This document shows, in pieces, positions 35,701-44,119 of a stretch of 64,000 nucleotides of DNA (positions within the stretch are counted from its first letter, which is position 1; the number at the start of each line of letters is the position of its first letter). The DNA is from Holophagales bacterium (GTDB lineage Bacteria; Acidobacteriota; Thermoanaerobaculia; UBA5066): the NCBI GenBank assembly GCA_016716705.1, contig JADJVF010000012.1, forward strand, positions 1 to 64,000, given 5' to 3'. A program made the position numbers and the translations under genes. The notes below the pieces were generated by a model. The model ran no database searches and was not told where the DNA came from. It worked only from the letters and a program-made list of their open reading frames with translations.

Positions 35701-37240
35701 CTTCGGCATGCTCCCGCTCGCCCTCGGACTCGGCCAGGGGGCCGAGATGCGGGCGCCGCTCGGACGCGCCGTCATCGGCGGCCTCATCACGTCCACGGTC
35801 CTCACGCTCCTCGTCGTCCCGGTCGTCTACGCGCTCTTCGACGACTTCGCCGCGTGGATCCACCGTCGCTGGTCGAAGGCAAACGCCCTCGAGCAGGAAG
35901 CGCTCGGCCACACCGGGAAGGCGACGGCGCATACCGCGGTCGGCGCGGTCCTGCTCCTCGGCCTCCTGCTCCCCGCGGCGGCCCTCGCGACCGAGGCCCC
36001 GGCGACCTCCGGGTCTTCCCCGCGAATCCTGACGCTCGACGACGCCGTGGCGATCGCCGCAGACAAGAACCGCGACGTCGAGAAGGCGCGGAGCTACCAG
36101 GACTGGGTGCGCGGCAAGTACGTGGAGGAACGCGCCGCGGCGCTCCCGAACCTCTCGGCCGACGCGTCGTACGGGCGCTCGTGGGACGGCACCTTCGCGG
36201 CCCTCACGGGAGGGCTCTTCCCGTCCGGCCAGACGACGAAGTCCGCCGGCCTCGGCCTCACCCAGACCCTCTACGCATGGGGGAAAGTGGGTGCGGCCGT
36301 CCGCGCCGCCAAGGACGGCATCGCCGCCGCGGAGGACCAGCTGAACCACTACAGGCAGGCGGCCATCCGCGACGTGACGGAGGCGTTCTACGACGTTCTC
36401 CTCGCCCGGGAGCTCGAGTCCATCTCGAAGGAGACCCTCGGGCAGCGCGAGAAGCAGCTCGCCGAGGCCGAGAAGAGGTACGCCCTCGGCACCGCGACGG
36501 ACTACGACGTCCTCGCCGCCCGCGTCGCCCTCGACAACCAGAGGCCCGAGGTGATCCGGACCGCGAACCTCGTCCTCATCGCCCTCGACCGCCTCAAGCT
36601 CGTCCTGGCCGAGGAGAAGCTGGCCCTCGACGTCGAGGGGACGCTCGAGGCGGAGGCCGTCTCCGTCCCGACGTTCGACGAGGCCGTGTCCACGGCGCTC
36701 GAAAGCCGGCCGGACATCCGCGGCCTCGGGCACGCCGTCGGCATCTATCGCGAGTTCGTCAAGATCCGTAACGCCGACGACAAGCCCCGGCTCGACCTGC
36801 GGGCGAACGCCGGGTGGTCGTGGTACGACGCCGGCTCCTTCAAGGCCGACGGGAAGGTCTGGGGGACGGGCGTCTACTTCTCGTTCCCCTTCTTCGACGG
36901 ACTCGCGACGCGCGGCCGGGTCGTCCAGGCGAAGAGCGACCTGACCCGCGCCGAGCTCGACTTCGCCAAGGCGCGCGACGGCGTCTACGTCGAAGTGCGC
37001 ACGGCGCTCGACCAGGTGAAGGTCGCCGCCGGCATCGTCACGGCACTGTCGGGCAACGTGTCGCAGGCCCGGAGGCTGCTCGAGATGTCGGAGAAGGGCA
37101 GCGACCTCGGGGTGAAGACCCGGCTCGAGGTGGACGACGCGCTCGTGAACGCCCGACAGGCCGAAGGGAACCTCGCGCGCGCGAAGCGGGACTACATCGT
37201 CGCCCTCACGAACCTGAAGTACGTCCAGGGAACGCTCTGA
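32798..37240 (+). CDS. RND efflux pump fused to TolC-type outer-membrane factor
   Basis: This 1480-residue protein begins as a full HAE1-type RND permease: FLSDLSIKRPVFATVLM at the N-terminus, two large periplasmic loops, twelve membrane helices and the proton-relay Asp pair in GLLIDDAIVV (residues about 402-403). The pump part ends near residue 1035. Without a stop or any in-frame ATG, GTG or TTG it continues through a hydrophobic segment (AVGAVLLLGLLLPAAALA, about residues 1048-1065) into a TolC-like domain of about 410 residues (LTLDDAVAIAADKNRDVE, two coiled-coil halves, ending LKYVQGTL). The former signal peptide would be a thirteenth helix that carries the C-terminus into the periplasm. 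Comparable fusions are known in some metal-efflux CzcA proteins of Bacteroidota. A missing base at the junction cannot be ruled out. Confidence 0.85.
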   Translation: MFLSDLSIKRPVFATVLMLALVTLGVFSYRRLAIDMFPDVEIPVLSVITQFPGASPETVEREVTKKLEQAVNPISGVKHVYSTSREGLSTVIVEFNLEVKINDAAQDARSKISAIRNDLPQGIQEPVIQKLDIGGMAIVSLAVRSDQMTPRELTTLVDRKVKRRIENLPGVGKVDLVGESKREVAVDLDPSRLDALGLGVDEVVAGLSGENVNTPLGRLDRGGQEMPVRVSGKPKEVAGFRSMVVASRGGVAVTLGEIAEVKDTIEERRKLALVNGVPAVAIDVFKQSKANTVGVVEAVTKEIDKLRGELPPSVEIQLVRDGSVMIKESVHDVTNTLIIGALLTVFIVFLFLNSWRSTVITGLTLPISVISSFIVMYFLGMTLNVMTLMALSLAIGLLIDDAIVVRENIVRHLEEGQDHMTAARVGTAEIGLAVLATTLSIVAVFVPVAFMKGIMGRFFFQFGITVAFAVLVSLFVSFTLDPMLSSRWVDPDVERIGNRHAVARALDRFNDWFDRTADRYKGLIAWALDHRKAVLAFATVAFAAGIGLFGTLQSEFMANPDQAEFQVKFKTAPDASFEETRGRMEAVLAELKKMPEVKYTYASIGAGDMGTVRDARVYVKLVDKSDRKKHASVLAAEARKRIASVAGIIPSVEMQSDEFAEKPVMVSIRGEEIPLLKKYAAELKKAVFGIPGIVDVETTLELDLPEYRLVVDRERAADAGLSTPAIARTVGALVGGQAVTTYEDEEGEAVDVRVRLPLEMRRDVAQIGDLRIAVPRASGAPALVPLSELVKAERATTPSEISRRDLSREVLLTANLDGLPLGTAAEKIKEAAAKIDMAPGYQVYFPGEAERMEESFGYMAEALLLAVVFVYLILAAQFESFIDPLSIMLSLPLSIVGMAGMLALTGDTLSIMSLIGLILLMGLVTKNAILLVDYTKVLRKGGMERREALITAGRTRLRPIMMTTLAMIFGMLPLALGLGQGAEMRAPLGRAVIGGLITSTVLTLLVVPVVYALFDDFAAWIHRRWSKANALEQEALGHTGKATAHTAVGAVLLLGLLLPAAALATEAPATSGSSPRILTLDDAVAIAADKNRDVEKARSYQDWVRGKYVEERAAALPNLSADASYGRSWDGTFAALTGGLFPSGQTTKSAGLGLTQTLYAWGKVGAAVRAAKDGIAAAEDQLNHYRQAAIRDVTEAFYDVLLARELESISKETLGQREKQLAEAEKRYALGTATDYDVLAARVALDNQRPEVIRTANLVLIALDRLKLVLAEEKLALDVEGTLEAEAVSVPTFDEAVSTALESRPDIRGLGHAVGIYREFVKIRNADDKPRLDLRANAGWSWYDAGSFKADGKVWGTGVYFSFPFFDGLATRGRVVQAKSDLTRAELDFAKARDGVYVEVRTALDQVKVAAGIVTALSGNVSQARRLLEMSEKGSDLGVKTRLEVDDALVNARQAEGNLARAKRDYIVALTNLKYVQGTL

Positions 37241-37245
37241 CGCCG

Positions 37246-37282
37246 GTCCGGGAGGCGGCGGGAGTCCCGCCGCCTCCCGGAC
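37246..37282 (+). terminator. Strong hairpin after the efflux operon
   Basis: A perfect 17-bp stem with a 3-base loop (arms 37246-37262 and 37266-37282, starting GTCCGGGAGG) begins five bases after the pump stop codon. A pyrimidine-rich but not pure T stretch follows. It is a good factor-independent terminator candidate. Confidence 0.7.
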
Positions 37283-37324
37283 GTTCCTCGTCTTCGCACC
37301 GGCCGGCTGGCATCATCAGCCTTC

Positions 37325-38500
37325 GTGCAGCTCCGTCCCTTCCCCTGGCCGTGGAGCGGTCCCGAGTTCCGGCGGCTCACGCGGGCGGCGTTCCTCTGGA
37401 TCGCTCTGCTGCTCGCGTGGGGCTTCGTCCAGCACGATCTCGTCCCGGGAGCCGCGCCCTCGCCGTGGCAGCCCGGGATCGCCGCCGAGGCGCCCCTCTA
37501 CGCGCGGTTCGACACGGGGTGGTACCGGGACATCGCCCGCGACGGGTATGGCCCGCCGCCGCCGCCGGGGCGCGAGTCGGAACACGCCTTCTTTCCCCTC
37601 TACCCGTTCCTGGCGCGGGCCGTCCATCTCGCGACTGGTCTCGGAGCGTTCCGGAGCCTCCTCCTCGTTTCCTGGGCGGCCTTTCTTCTCGCCCTGCCGC
37701 TCTTCCTCGAGGAGGCCCGACGTCGCGGCGTCCCTGAGGACCCGTGGCGGGCTCTCCCGTTCCTCCTCCTCTACCCGTCCGCCTTCTTCCTTCAGTCCGC
37801 CTACAGCGACGCCGTCTTTTTCCTCGCGGCCCTTCTCGCCTTCCGCGCGCTCCGCTCGGGAAGCGTCGCGGGTGCCGTCGTCTTCGGATTCCTGGCCGGA
37901 CTCTGCCGGGCGCCCGGGGCCGCGCTCGGTCCGGCCCTCGCGGTGGCCTGGTGGCTCGAGGAGAACGGGCCGGCCGTCCGCTGGAGACTCCGGACGCTCG
38001 CTCCGGCCGCGCTCCTCGGCGTCGCGCCCCTCGCCGGGGCCCTCTCGTACATGTTCGGAATCGGCCTCGTGAAAGGGGAGCCCGGCCTCTTCTTTCGCGT
38101 GATGGCTGCCTGGCCCGAGAGGGTGACGAGCGCTTCCGGAGGCCCGGCCGCGTTCGTGGGACGCCTCGCTGAGAGGGTCTCGTCGGGAGAGGTCCTTCGG
38201 CACCCCGGGCTCCTCGTGCCGTACGCGCTCGTCCTCCTCCTGCTCGGCCTCGCCGCCCTCCAGTTCCGCGCCGGCCGGCCCTCGGACGCGGCCTGGATGA
38301 CCGCGCTCGTGGCGATGCCGGTCCTGACGGGGACCGACGCCGGGATCCCGCGCTACACGCTGACGGTCTTCCCGGTAACGCTCTCTCTCGCGGCGCTTCT
38401 CGACGGTCGTCCGCGGCTGCGGCTCGCGTGGCTGGCCGGTTCGACGCTTCTCCTCCTCTACTACTCGGCGAAGTTCGTGAGGTGGAACTTCGTCTCGTGA
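37325..38500 (+). CDS. PIG-V-like mannosyltransferase family membrane protein
   Basis: This 391-residue protein has about nine hydrophobic helices. Near the N-terminus it carries ARFDTGWYRDIARDGY, and later FFPLYPFLARAV, which are the motifs shared by eukaryotic PIG-V and its bacterial relatives (GT-C fold; the acidic residue in the first loop is catalytic). Bacterial members are thought to transfer a sugar from a polyprenyl-phosphate donor outside the membrane; the acceptor is unknown. The gene starts with GTG and has no obvious ribosome site. It follows the efflux terminator, so it is a separate transcription unit. Confidence 0.75.
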   Translation: MQLRPFPWPWSGPEFRRLTRAAFLWIALLLAWGFVQHDLVPGAAPSPWQPGIAAEAPLYARFDTGWYRDIARDGYGPPPPPGRESEHAFFPLYPFLARAVHLATGLGAFRSLLLVSWAAFLLALPLFLEEARRRGVPEDPWRALPFLLLYPSAFFLQSAYSDAVFFLAALLAFRALRSGSVAGAVVFGFLAGLCRAPGAALGPALAVAWWLEENGPAVRWRLRTLAPAALLGVAPLAGALSYMFGIGLVKGEPGLFFRVMAAWPERVTSASGGPAAFVGRLAERVSSGEVLRHPGLLVPYALVLLLLGLAALQFRAGRPSDAAWMTALVAMPVLTGTDAGIPRYTLTVFPVTLSLAALLDGRPRLRLAWLAGSTLLLLYYSAKFVRWNFVS

Positions 38501-38557
38501 ACGTTGAGGGCTGATCGGAAGGGTCTTCGCCCCGTCACCGCGGACCGGCGAGAATGG

Positions 38558-39079
38558 ATGCCCATGAGGCTCGACCGTTTTCCCCACCTCGAAGTCGATG
38601 CGCCCAGGTCACCGCCGACGGACGAGGAGATCGCGGCCATCGAGACCGCCGTCGGCGAGAAGCTCCCGGCCGACCTTCTCGACTTCCTGGCCGCCGCGAA
38701 CGGCGGGAAGCTCGACTACACGTTCGAGCTTCCGACGGAGTTCCGGCCGTTTCCTCTCTGCTTCTACTCGCTCTACTCGACCAGGCTTCCGCATCAGGGC
38801 CGGGCGCCCGGCGGCCTGATCCTTCACGAGCTGGAGGTCGAGCGGCGGCTCAAGGATCTGCGCCCCGGCCTCCTCCCGATCGCGGCCGACGGCGGCACGT
38901 CCGTTCTCTATGTCGACCTGGCCCCGGAGCGGTACGGGCGGATCGTCGCGTACGTCGAAGGGCTCCCGGGCTGGGACGGAACGCCGGAAGGGTCCTTCGT
39001 CGACCTCGCGCCGAGCCTCGACGAGTACCTCGCCGCCCTCTACCTGAACACGGTCGAGGAATCGAAACGGGGGGGATGA
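38558..39079 (+). CDS. SMI1/KNR4-like protein
   Basis: This protein of about 173 residues has the SMI1/KNR4 pattern: an early PPTDEEIAAIETAVGEKLPADLLDFLAAANGG-type segment (the LP..y..fl..nGG core is intact), a central strand-rich region and a late acidic end (DLAPSLDEYLAALY). Members often act as immunity proteins to contact-dependent toxins, but many stand alone with no known role, and no toxin gene is adjacent here. Several starts are possible; 38558 or 38564 keeps the domain intact without long unlikely extensions. Confidence 0.65.
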   Translation: MPMRLDRFPHLEVDAPRSPPTDEEIAAIETAVGEKLPADLLDFLAAANGGKLDYTFELPTEFRPFPLCFYSLYSTRLPHQGRAPGGLILHELEVERRLKDLRPGLLPIAADGGTSVLYVDLAPERYGRIVAYVEGLPGWDGTPEGSFVDLAPSLDEYLAALYLNTVEESKRGG

Positions 39080-39106
39080 GCGGGCGGGGCCGGGTACGAT
39101 GCGCCC

Positions 39107-39586
39107 ATGGCGCGCTTCCTCCCAGCCCTCCTCGCCCTTGCGCTCGTCTCCACGACCGTCACGGCTGAGCCACCCTCCGGGGCAAAGCGGGTCCCGGCTC
39201 CCGCGGCAATCGCAACGGAGGCGAGGACACTCCTCGAAACGCAGGCCGCCGCCTGGAACCGAGGTGACCTGGACGCCTTCTGCGCCGTCTACGCCGACGA
39301 CGCCCTCTTCCTGACGGCGTTCGGCCTGACGAAGGGACGTGAGGAGGTCCTCGCGCGCTACAAGGCCCGCTATCCCGACGCGGCCGCGCGCGGGATCCTC
39401 TCGTTCGAGGTGCTCTCCGTCGACGGTCTCGCACCCGCGCCCGCGAAGAAGGAGGCCGACGCGATCGGCCTCGTCGCGCGATGGAAGATTTCTCATGCCG
39501 ACAAGCCGGCGGCGGAGGGACTGACGCTCCTGACGCTGGTCCGTTTCCCGGGCGGCTGGCGCATCGTTCACGACGCGTCGATGTAG
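39107..39586 (+). CDS. Exported SnoaL-like (DUF4440-type) protein
   Basis: This 159-residue protein has a signal peptide (LPALLALALVSTTVTA) and an NTF2/SnoaL-like domain: LLETQAAAWNRGDLDAFCAVYADDALFLT, then TKGREEVLARYKARYP and the ending GGWRIVHDASM. Such domains form small ligand-binding cones. Exported versions are common and mostly uncharacterised. It is followed by the DUF6265-type gene in the same direction. Confidence 0.78.
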   Translation: MARFLPALLALALVSTTVTAEPPSGAKRVPAPAAIATEARTLLETQAAAWNRGDLDAFCAVYADDALFLTAFGLTKGREEVLARYKARYPDAAARGILSFEVLSVDGLAPAPAKKEADAIGLVARWKISHADKPAAEGLTLLTLVRFPGGWRIVHDASM

Positions 39587-39622
39587 CCGTTGCTCCCGGA
39601 ACGGACGACGAAGGGAACCGCC

Positions 39623-40162
39623 ATGCGACACGCACTTCTCGCTCTGGCCCTCGTCCTCGCTCCCGTCCTCTCCGGAGCCGGGCCGCCCGTTCCCGCGGCG
39701 ACGCCGCGACCGGGAATCTCCGCCGCCCTCGACGACGTCTCCTTCATGGCGGGGCGCTGGGTCGACGAGGAAAAGGGAGCCCTGTCCGAGGAGATCTGGA
39801 GCGCTCCGGGCGGCGACTCGATGATGGGGATGTGGCGTCTCTCGGTCGGGGGAAAGGCGAAGGTCTTCGAATTCCTGACGATGGTCGAGGAGGAGGGAAG
39901 GGTCACCTTCCGCCTCCGTCACTTCGACCGGCGAGGCGTGGCGTGGGAGGAGAAGGACAAGCCGCTCGTCCTCCCTCTCGTCGTCAAGGGCGCAGGCCTC
40001 GCGGTCTTCGAAGGGGACGGGAAGAGTGGAATCCTCCGCCTGACGTACCGCCGGGAGGGCGAGGTGCTCGTGGGACGGCTCGAAAAGGCCGGCGAGGCGC
40101 CGGTCGACTACCGGTTCCGCCGCGCTCCCCAGGCAGCCGGGACGGAAAACGAAAAACCGTAG
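39623..40162 (+). CDS. Exported DUF6265-like protein
   Basis: This protein of about 179 residues has a signal peptide (HALLALALVLAPVLSGAG) and a domain starting with DDVSFMAGRWVDEEKG and continuing GGDSMMGMWRL. This is the pattern of a family related to lipocalin-like proteins, of unknown function. The ATG at 39623 with AAGGGAA upstream is preferred to the TTG at 39590. Its stop codon lies inside the left arm of a strong hairpin. It may be co-transcribed with the SnoaL-like gene 36 bases upstream. Confidence 0.75.
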   Translation: MRHALLALALVLAPVLSGAGPPVPAATPRPGISAALDDVSFMAGRWVDEEKGALSEEIWSAPGGDSMMGMWRLSVGGKAKVFEFLTMVEEEGRVTFRLRHFDRRGVAWEEKDKPLVLPLVVKGAGLAVFEGDGKSGILRLTYRREGEVLVGRLEKAGEAPVDYRFRRAPQAAGTENEKP

Positions 40163-40189
40163 AGTGGGGGCCCGACCCCCACTCTACGG
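40157..40189. terminator. Perfect 14-bp hairpin between convergent genes
   Basis: Arms CCGTAGAGTGGGGG (40157-40170) and its exact complement (40176-40189) enclose a 5-base loop. It lies between genes converging from 39623 and 41787, and includes the stop codon of the first. It probably ends transcription from both sides. Confidence 0.7.
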
Positions 40190-40212
40190 ACGGCCTTCAG
40201 GGGCCGGGCGGC

Positions 40213-41787
40213 TCAGGGCCTCTTGCGCTGCGAGACCGCGAACGGGTCCTGCGTGGCGTTGTCGATCACGTAGGCGACGCCTCCGACGGCGCACCCCGTC
40301 GTGGTGTTGACCAGGCGGACGGAGCCCGACGGGAGGTTGTTTCCGGTGAGGTCGCCGAGCGACTGCTGCACGTAGCGGATCGGGGGGACCGTGAGGACGA
40401 GCTGGGACCCGACGCGCTGGCCCTCGTCGTTGCGGGCCTCGACCTCGACGACGCAGTCCTTGTCGGTCAGGTTGTAGATGCCGATGTTGGTCCGGAAGCC
40501 GGAGTCCTGCCGCACGCCCGTGAGAACGCCCGTCTCTCCCATCAGCAGGACCGCCGCGGACGACGGGCTTCGGACGTCACCGGCGAGCGCGAACTGACCG
40601 TTCGTGCCGCCGCCGGCGACGGGCGCCCAGGTCCGCGCGCCCGAGGTGATGTACCCGGTCGAGTAGACGAGCAGAGACCCGAACGTCTGCTCGAGGCCGA
40701 AGGCCGACTTCACGACGTCGCGCATCGTCTTCGAGCCGTAGGCGGGAAGCCGGATCAGGGAGGACTCGCGCCGGCCGGCCGCCGTCCAGAGCTCCAGCCC
40801 GACGATTGTCTCCACCGACTGCATGTTCGACACCGAGTAGTCGGAGACATAGGGGATTCCGGCGGCGTTGGTGACGCTCGCGACGGACGGGACGATGCTC
40901 GTGAATCGCCAGTCCGGCGCATCGCGCTGGACGAGGAGCCGGAGGGTGCCCCCGGAGCTCGGAATCGTGGCGGTCTCCCCCGCAGCGAGAGAGAACGGCC
41001 GTGCGGGCGCCTGCATGAGCGGCGCGAGGCCCGACGCGGCCGCGACGATCATCGTCACCTGACGGGTGATGGGGCTTTGATCGGGGGGAGTCCACGTCAG
41101 GACGACGTTCGTCGAAGCGACGGGTGCGGTGTACTTGAAGGCGGCCGACGAACCGGTGGCCGTGGCCGGGTCGGCGTTTGTTCCGAGGGTCCAGGCGAAC
41201 GTCCCGGCCGTGAGGAGATTGCCGTTCAGGCTGTTGTAGACGCGGGCGGAGATCTGGTCGCCGACGCGCACGTTCATGGTGGTGCCGCACGGGCCGCCGC
41301 CAGGTCCGGGTCCGCCGGGGCAGAGGTCGATTCCGTTCACGGCGATCCGGATCTCCGGGTCGACCACGGTCGCCGCTCCGGCCACGAGGAGCGTGTAGGT
41401 CGTGCCGGCCGTCAGCGGCGCCACGAGGCGGCCGCGGGCACACGCGTCGGCGACGGGCGTCAGGCCGCCGCAGCTGCCCGTGAAGAGGGTGAGGACGGGC
41501 TCGTAGCCGGCGGGCGTGCTTTCGCCGGCGTCGAAAGCGTAGACGTCGGACGTTTCGGGACGGAACTTGTACCAGACGGACTTGCCCGGGGCCGGGGTGA
41601 CGCAGGTGACGACGGGGTCGCCGTCGGAAGCGGCCTGTGTCGTGTCCAGCACCTGGGTGAATGGAAGCTCCAGGCCCGGGATCGTCGTGGCGCCCGAACA
41701 GGTGTCGTTCTGAGGGGGGGCCGCGGTTGCGGGAAGGGCGAGGCCGAGAATCAGGACCGCGATGAGGGACGGAATCGGTTTCGACAT
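40213..41787 (-). CDS. Large secreted protein with repeated beta domains, unknown function
   Basis: This 524-residue protein has a signal peptide (SLIAVLILGLALPATA). Its N-terminal beta domain (SVWYKFRPETSDVYAFDAG, TLFTGSCGGL) resembles exported domains found with peptidases or adhesins. A glycine/proline-rich linker and an Ig-like segment (GTFAWTLGTNADPATATG) follow. The C-terminal half resembles surface domains that recur in this phylum (SSLIRLPAYGSKTMRDVV, GSVRLVNTTTG). The style is shared with the protein at 48774. There is no catalytic motif, no exosortase tail and no anchor, so it is probably released or bound loosely at the surface. Confidence 0.7.
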   Translation of the reverse strand: MSKPIPSLIAVLILGLALPATAAPPQNDTCSGATTIPGLELPFTQVLDTTQAASDGDPVVTCVTPAPGKSVWYKFRPETSDVYAFDAGESTPAGYEPVLTLFTGSCGGLTPVADACARGRLVAPLTAGTTYTLLVAGAATVVDPEIRIAVNGIDLCPGGPGPGGGPCGTTMNVRVGDQISARVYNSLNGNLLTAGTFAWTLGTNADPATATGSSAAFKYTAPVASTNVVLTWTPPDQSPITRQVTMIVAAASGLAPLMQAPARPFSLAAGETATIPSSGGTLRLLVQRDAPDWRFTSIVPSVASVTNAAGIPYVSDYSVSNMQSVETIVGLELWTAAGRRESSLIRLPAYGSKTMRDVVKSAFGLEQTFGSLLVYSTGYITSGARTWAPVAGGGTNGQFALAGDVRSPSSAAVLLMGETGVLTGVRQDSGFRTNIGIYNLTDKDCVVEVEARNDEGQRVGSQLVLTVPPIRYVQQSLGDLTGNNLPSGSVRLVNTTTGCAVGGVAYVIDNATQDPFAVSQRKRP

Positions 41788-41885
41788 CCGGGGACCTCCT
41801 GTGTCGATAGGGTTGGATAGGGCTGTAGCGTCCCATGTAGTGTCCTACAGGTCGGGAATCCCACGGGCGACTATCATGGGCGCCG

Positions 41886-44075
41886 ATGCGCCGGGCCGCA
41901 GGGGGCGCGTTCGCCCTCGTTCTCTTCCTCGTCGCGCCTTCTTCTCCAGCCGAAACCCCGAGGCGGCCGCGCACCGGGCTCGTTCTCTCCGGGGGCTCGG
42001 CCCATGGCTTCGCCCACGTCGGCGTCCTGAAGGTCCTCGAAGAGCTGCGGGTCCCCGTCGACGTCGTCGCGGGGACGAGCATGGGCTCCATCGTCGGCGG
42101 CCTCTACGCCTCCGGAATGTCGCCCGCGGAGATGGAGCGCCTCCTCCTGACGACCGACTGGGAGGACCTCCTCGACGACCGGCCCTCGCGCGACCGTCTC
42201 TCCTTCCGCCGGAAGCAGGACGACGTCCTGAACTACGTCGACCTCGAGATGGGCCTGACCCGGAAGGGGATCGCCTTCCCGTCGGGCCTCATCGCGGGGC
42301 AGAAGCTCGGCTTCCTCCTCAAGACGCTGACCCTGGGGACCATCGGGATCGAGAGCTTCGACGAGCTCGCGATCCCGTTCCGCTGCGTCGCCACCGACAT
42401 CGGGACCGGGAAGAAGGTCGTCCTGTCGGACGGGAGCCTCGCCGAGGCGATTCGCGCCAGCATGTCGATCCCGGGCGTCTTCTCCCCGGTCCCGCGGGGG
42501 GAGCGCCTTCTCGTCGACGGAGGGCTCGTCGAGAACCTCCCCGTGGCCGAGGCGAAGGCGATGGGCGCGGAGGTCGTCGTCGCCGTCGACGTCTCGAGCG
42601 ACAAGTTCGACCCGGCGAAGCTGAGGTCTTTCGGAGGCGTGCTGAGCCGGATGGCGAGCCTCCCGATCAAGGAGAACGTGGCGAAAGCCCTGTCGGGGGC
42701 GAGCGTCGTCGTGGCCCCACGGGTCGCCGACATCCCGTCGATGGATTTCGCGCGGGGGGGACAGCTCGTGAGGCGCGGAGAAGAGGCCGCGCGGGCCGTT
42801 GCGAAGGAGCTCTCGGCGCTTTCGATCCCGGAAGAGGAGTACCGCGCGTACCGCGAGAGGGTGCGCGGGCGGCGCCCGGGCCTTCCCGTCGTCGACTCCA
42901 TCCAGACCGTGAGCGCCGGGGTCGACCCGAGGCAGATTGCCGCGCGTCTCGAGACGCGGGCCGGCAGGCCCCTCGACGTCGCGATGCTGCGGCGCGACCT
43001 CGACCGGATCTACGAGATGGGAGTCTTCGAGACCGTCGAGTTCCGCTTCCTGCGGGACGAGGGACGCAACATCCTCGTCATCGACGCGAAGCCGAAGTCG
43101 TGGGGCCCGACGTTCCTCAGGATCGGAAGCGGGTTCGAGGCGAACTTCGACGGCGATGCGACGCTCGCCCTGCGGGGCACGATCCACGCGATGCAGCTCG
43201 ACTCGCTCGGAGGGGAGCTGAAGGTGACGCTGGAGCTCGGCACGATCCCTGGTGTCCACGTCGAGATGTATCAGCCGCTCGACTACCGGGGCCACTTCTT
43301 CGCGAGCGCTTACGTCGACTGGATCCGCACCCTCGCCAGGATCTCGACTCCGGAAGGGCTCGTCGGCGAGGGGAGGCTCGCCCTGGTTCAGGGAACCGTC
43401 GACGCCGGGATCTCTCTCGGATCGTGGGGCCAGGTCCGCGCCGGGGTCTTCCGCGGGACGGGGACCGGCGAACCTCTCGTGACGAACCTCCCGCTCGAGG
43501 ATGTGAACATCGAGTTCGGCGGGGTCTTCGCGTTCGCGGGCGTCGACACCCTCGACGACCTCAGCTTCCCTCGTCGCGGCACGAAAGCGATGGCCCGGGT
43601 CGAGTCGTTCCGGACGGCGCTCGGGTCGGAAACCTCGTTCAATCGCCTCATGCTCCTCGGAACGCATGCGATCCCTGCCGGCTCCCGATCGACGGTCCTC
43701 CTGACCGGCGGCTGGGAGGACACGATGGGGAGCCACCCGCCTTTCTACCTTCTCTTCACGCTCTCCGACTTCACGCGGCTCGCGGCTCTTTCCCGCGAGG
43801 TCGCGGGAGGGGAGCGGGCGGCCTACGCCGCCGTGTCGGTGCAGCACCGGATCGCGAGCCTGCCGACGCGCATCGGACGCGGCGTCTACGTGGGTGGCAC
43901 GTTCGAGATGGGACGCGTCTGGGCCCGGCGCGAGGAGACCGGCTTCGACGGCACCCGCCCCGCAGGGGGGCTCTTCGTCGGAGCCGATTCCGTCCTCGGG
44001 CCGATCTACGCCGGGTTCGGCGTCGGCTACGGCGGGAACACGTCGCTCTACGTCCTGCTCGGCCGTCCGTACTGA
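41886..44075 (+). CDS. Patatin-like phospholipase with outer-membrane barrel (PlpD-like)
   Basis: This 729-residue protein has a signal peptide, then a patatin domain: oxyanion GGSAHGFAHVGVL, nucleophile Ser65 in GTSMGS and catalytic Asp211 in VDGGLVEN. A POTRA-like segment near residues 335-400 is followed by a BamA/Omp85-type barrel ending in a C-terminal tyrosine (LLGRPY). This is the type Vd secretion architecture of PlpD, in which a lipase passenger is fused to its own barrel. The catalytic dyad is intact. It is probably an outer-membrane or surface phospholipase. Confidence 0.88.
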   Translation: MRRAAGGAFALVLFLVAPSSPAETPRRPRTGLVLSGGSAHGFAHVGVLKVLEELRVPVDVVAGTSMGSIVGGLYASGMSPAEMERLLLTTDWEDLLDDRPSRDRLSFRRKQDDVLNYVDLEMGLTRKGIAFPSGLIAGQKLGFLLKTLTLGTIGIESFDELAIPFRCVATDIGTGKKVVLSDGSLAEAIRASMSIPGVFSPVPRGERLLVDGGLVENLPVAEAKAMGAEVVVAVDVSSDKFDPAKLRSFGGVLSRMASLPIKENVAKALSGASVVVAPRVADIPSMDFARGGQLVRRGEEAARAVAKELSALSIPEEEYRAYRERVRGRRPGLPVVDSIQTVSAGVDPRQIAARLETRAGRPLDVAMLRRDLDRIYEMGVFETVEFRFLRDEGRNILVIDAKPKSWGPTFLRIGSGFEANFDGDATLALRGTIHAMQLDSLGGELKVTLELGTIPGVHVEMYQPLDYRGHFFASAYVDWIRTLARISTPEGLVGEGRLALVQGTVDAGISLGSWGQVRAGVFRGTGTGEPLVTNLPLEDVNIEFGGVFAFAGVDTLDDLSFPRRGTKAMARVESFRTALGSETSFNRLMLLGTHAIPAGSRSTVLLTGGWEDTMGSHPPFYLLFTLSDFTRLAALSREVAGGERAAYAAVSVQHRIASLPTRIGRGVYVGGTFEMGRVWARREETGFDGTRPAGGLFVGADSVLGPIYAGFGVGYGGNTSLYVLLGRPY

Positions 44076-44119
44076 GGGGCTGCGGGTTAGGATCTCCCGG
44101 TTTCCTGGAGGGGGCACTC

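Noticed and set aside
31664..36733. A 1689-codon open frame on the strand opposite the efflux genes
   Set aside because: It is rich in Arg, Asp, Glu and Val with no domain, and it mirrors the codon pattern of the strongly supported adaptor and pump genes.
38558..39079. Contact-dependent toxin/immunity locus around the SMI1-like gene
   Set aside because: No toxin, PAAR, VgrG or Rhs gene is adjacent, so immunity cannot be claimed.
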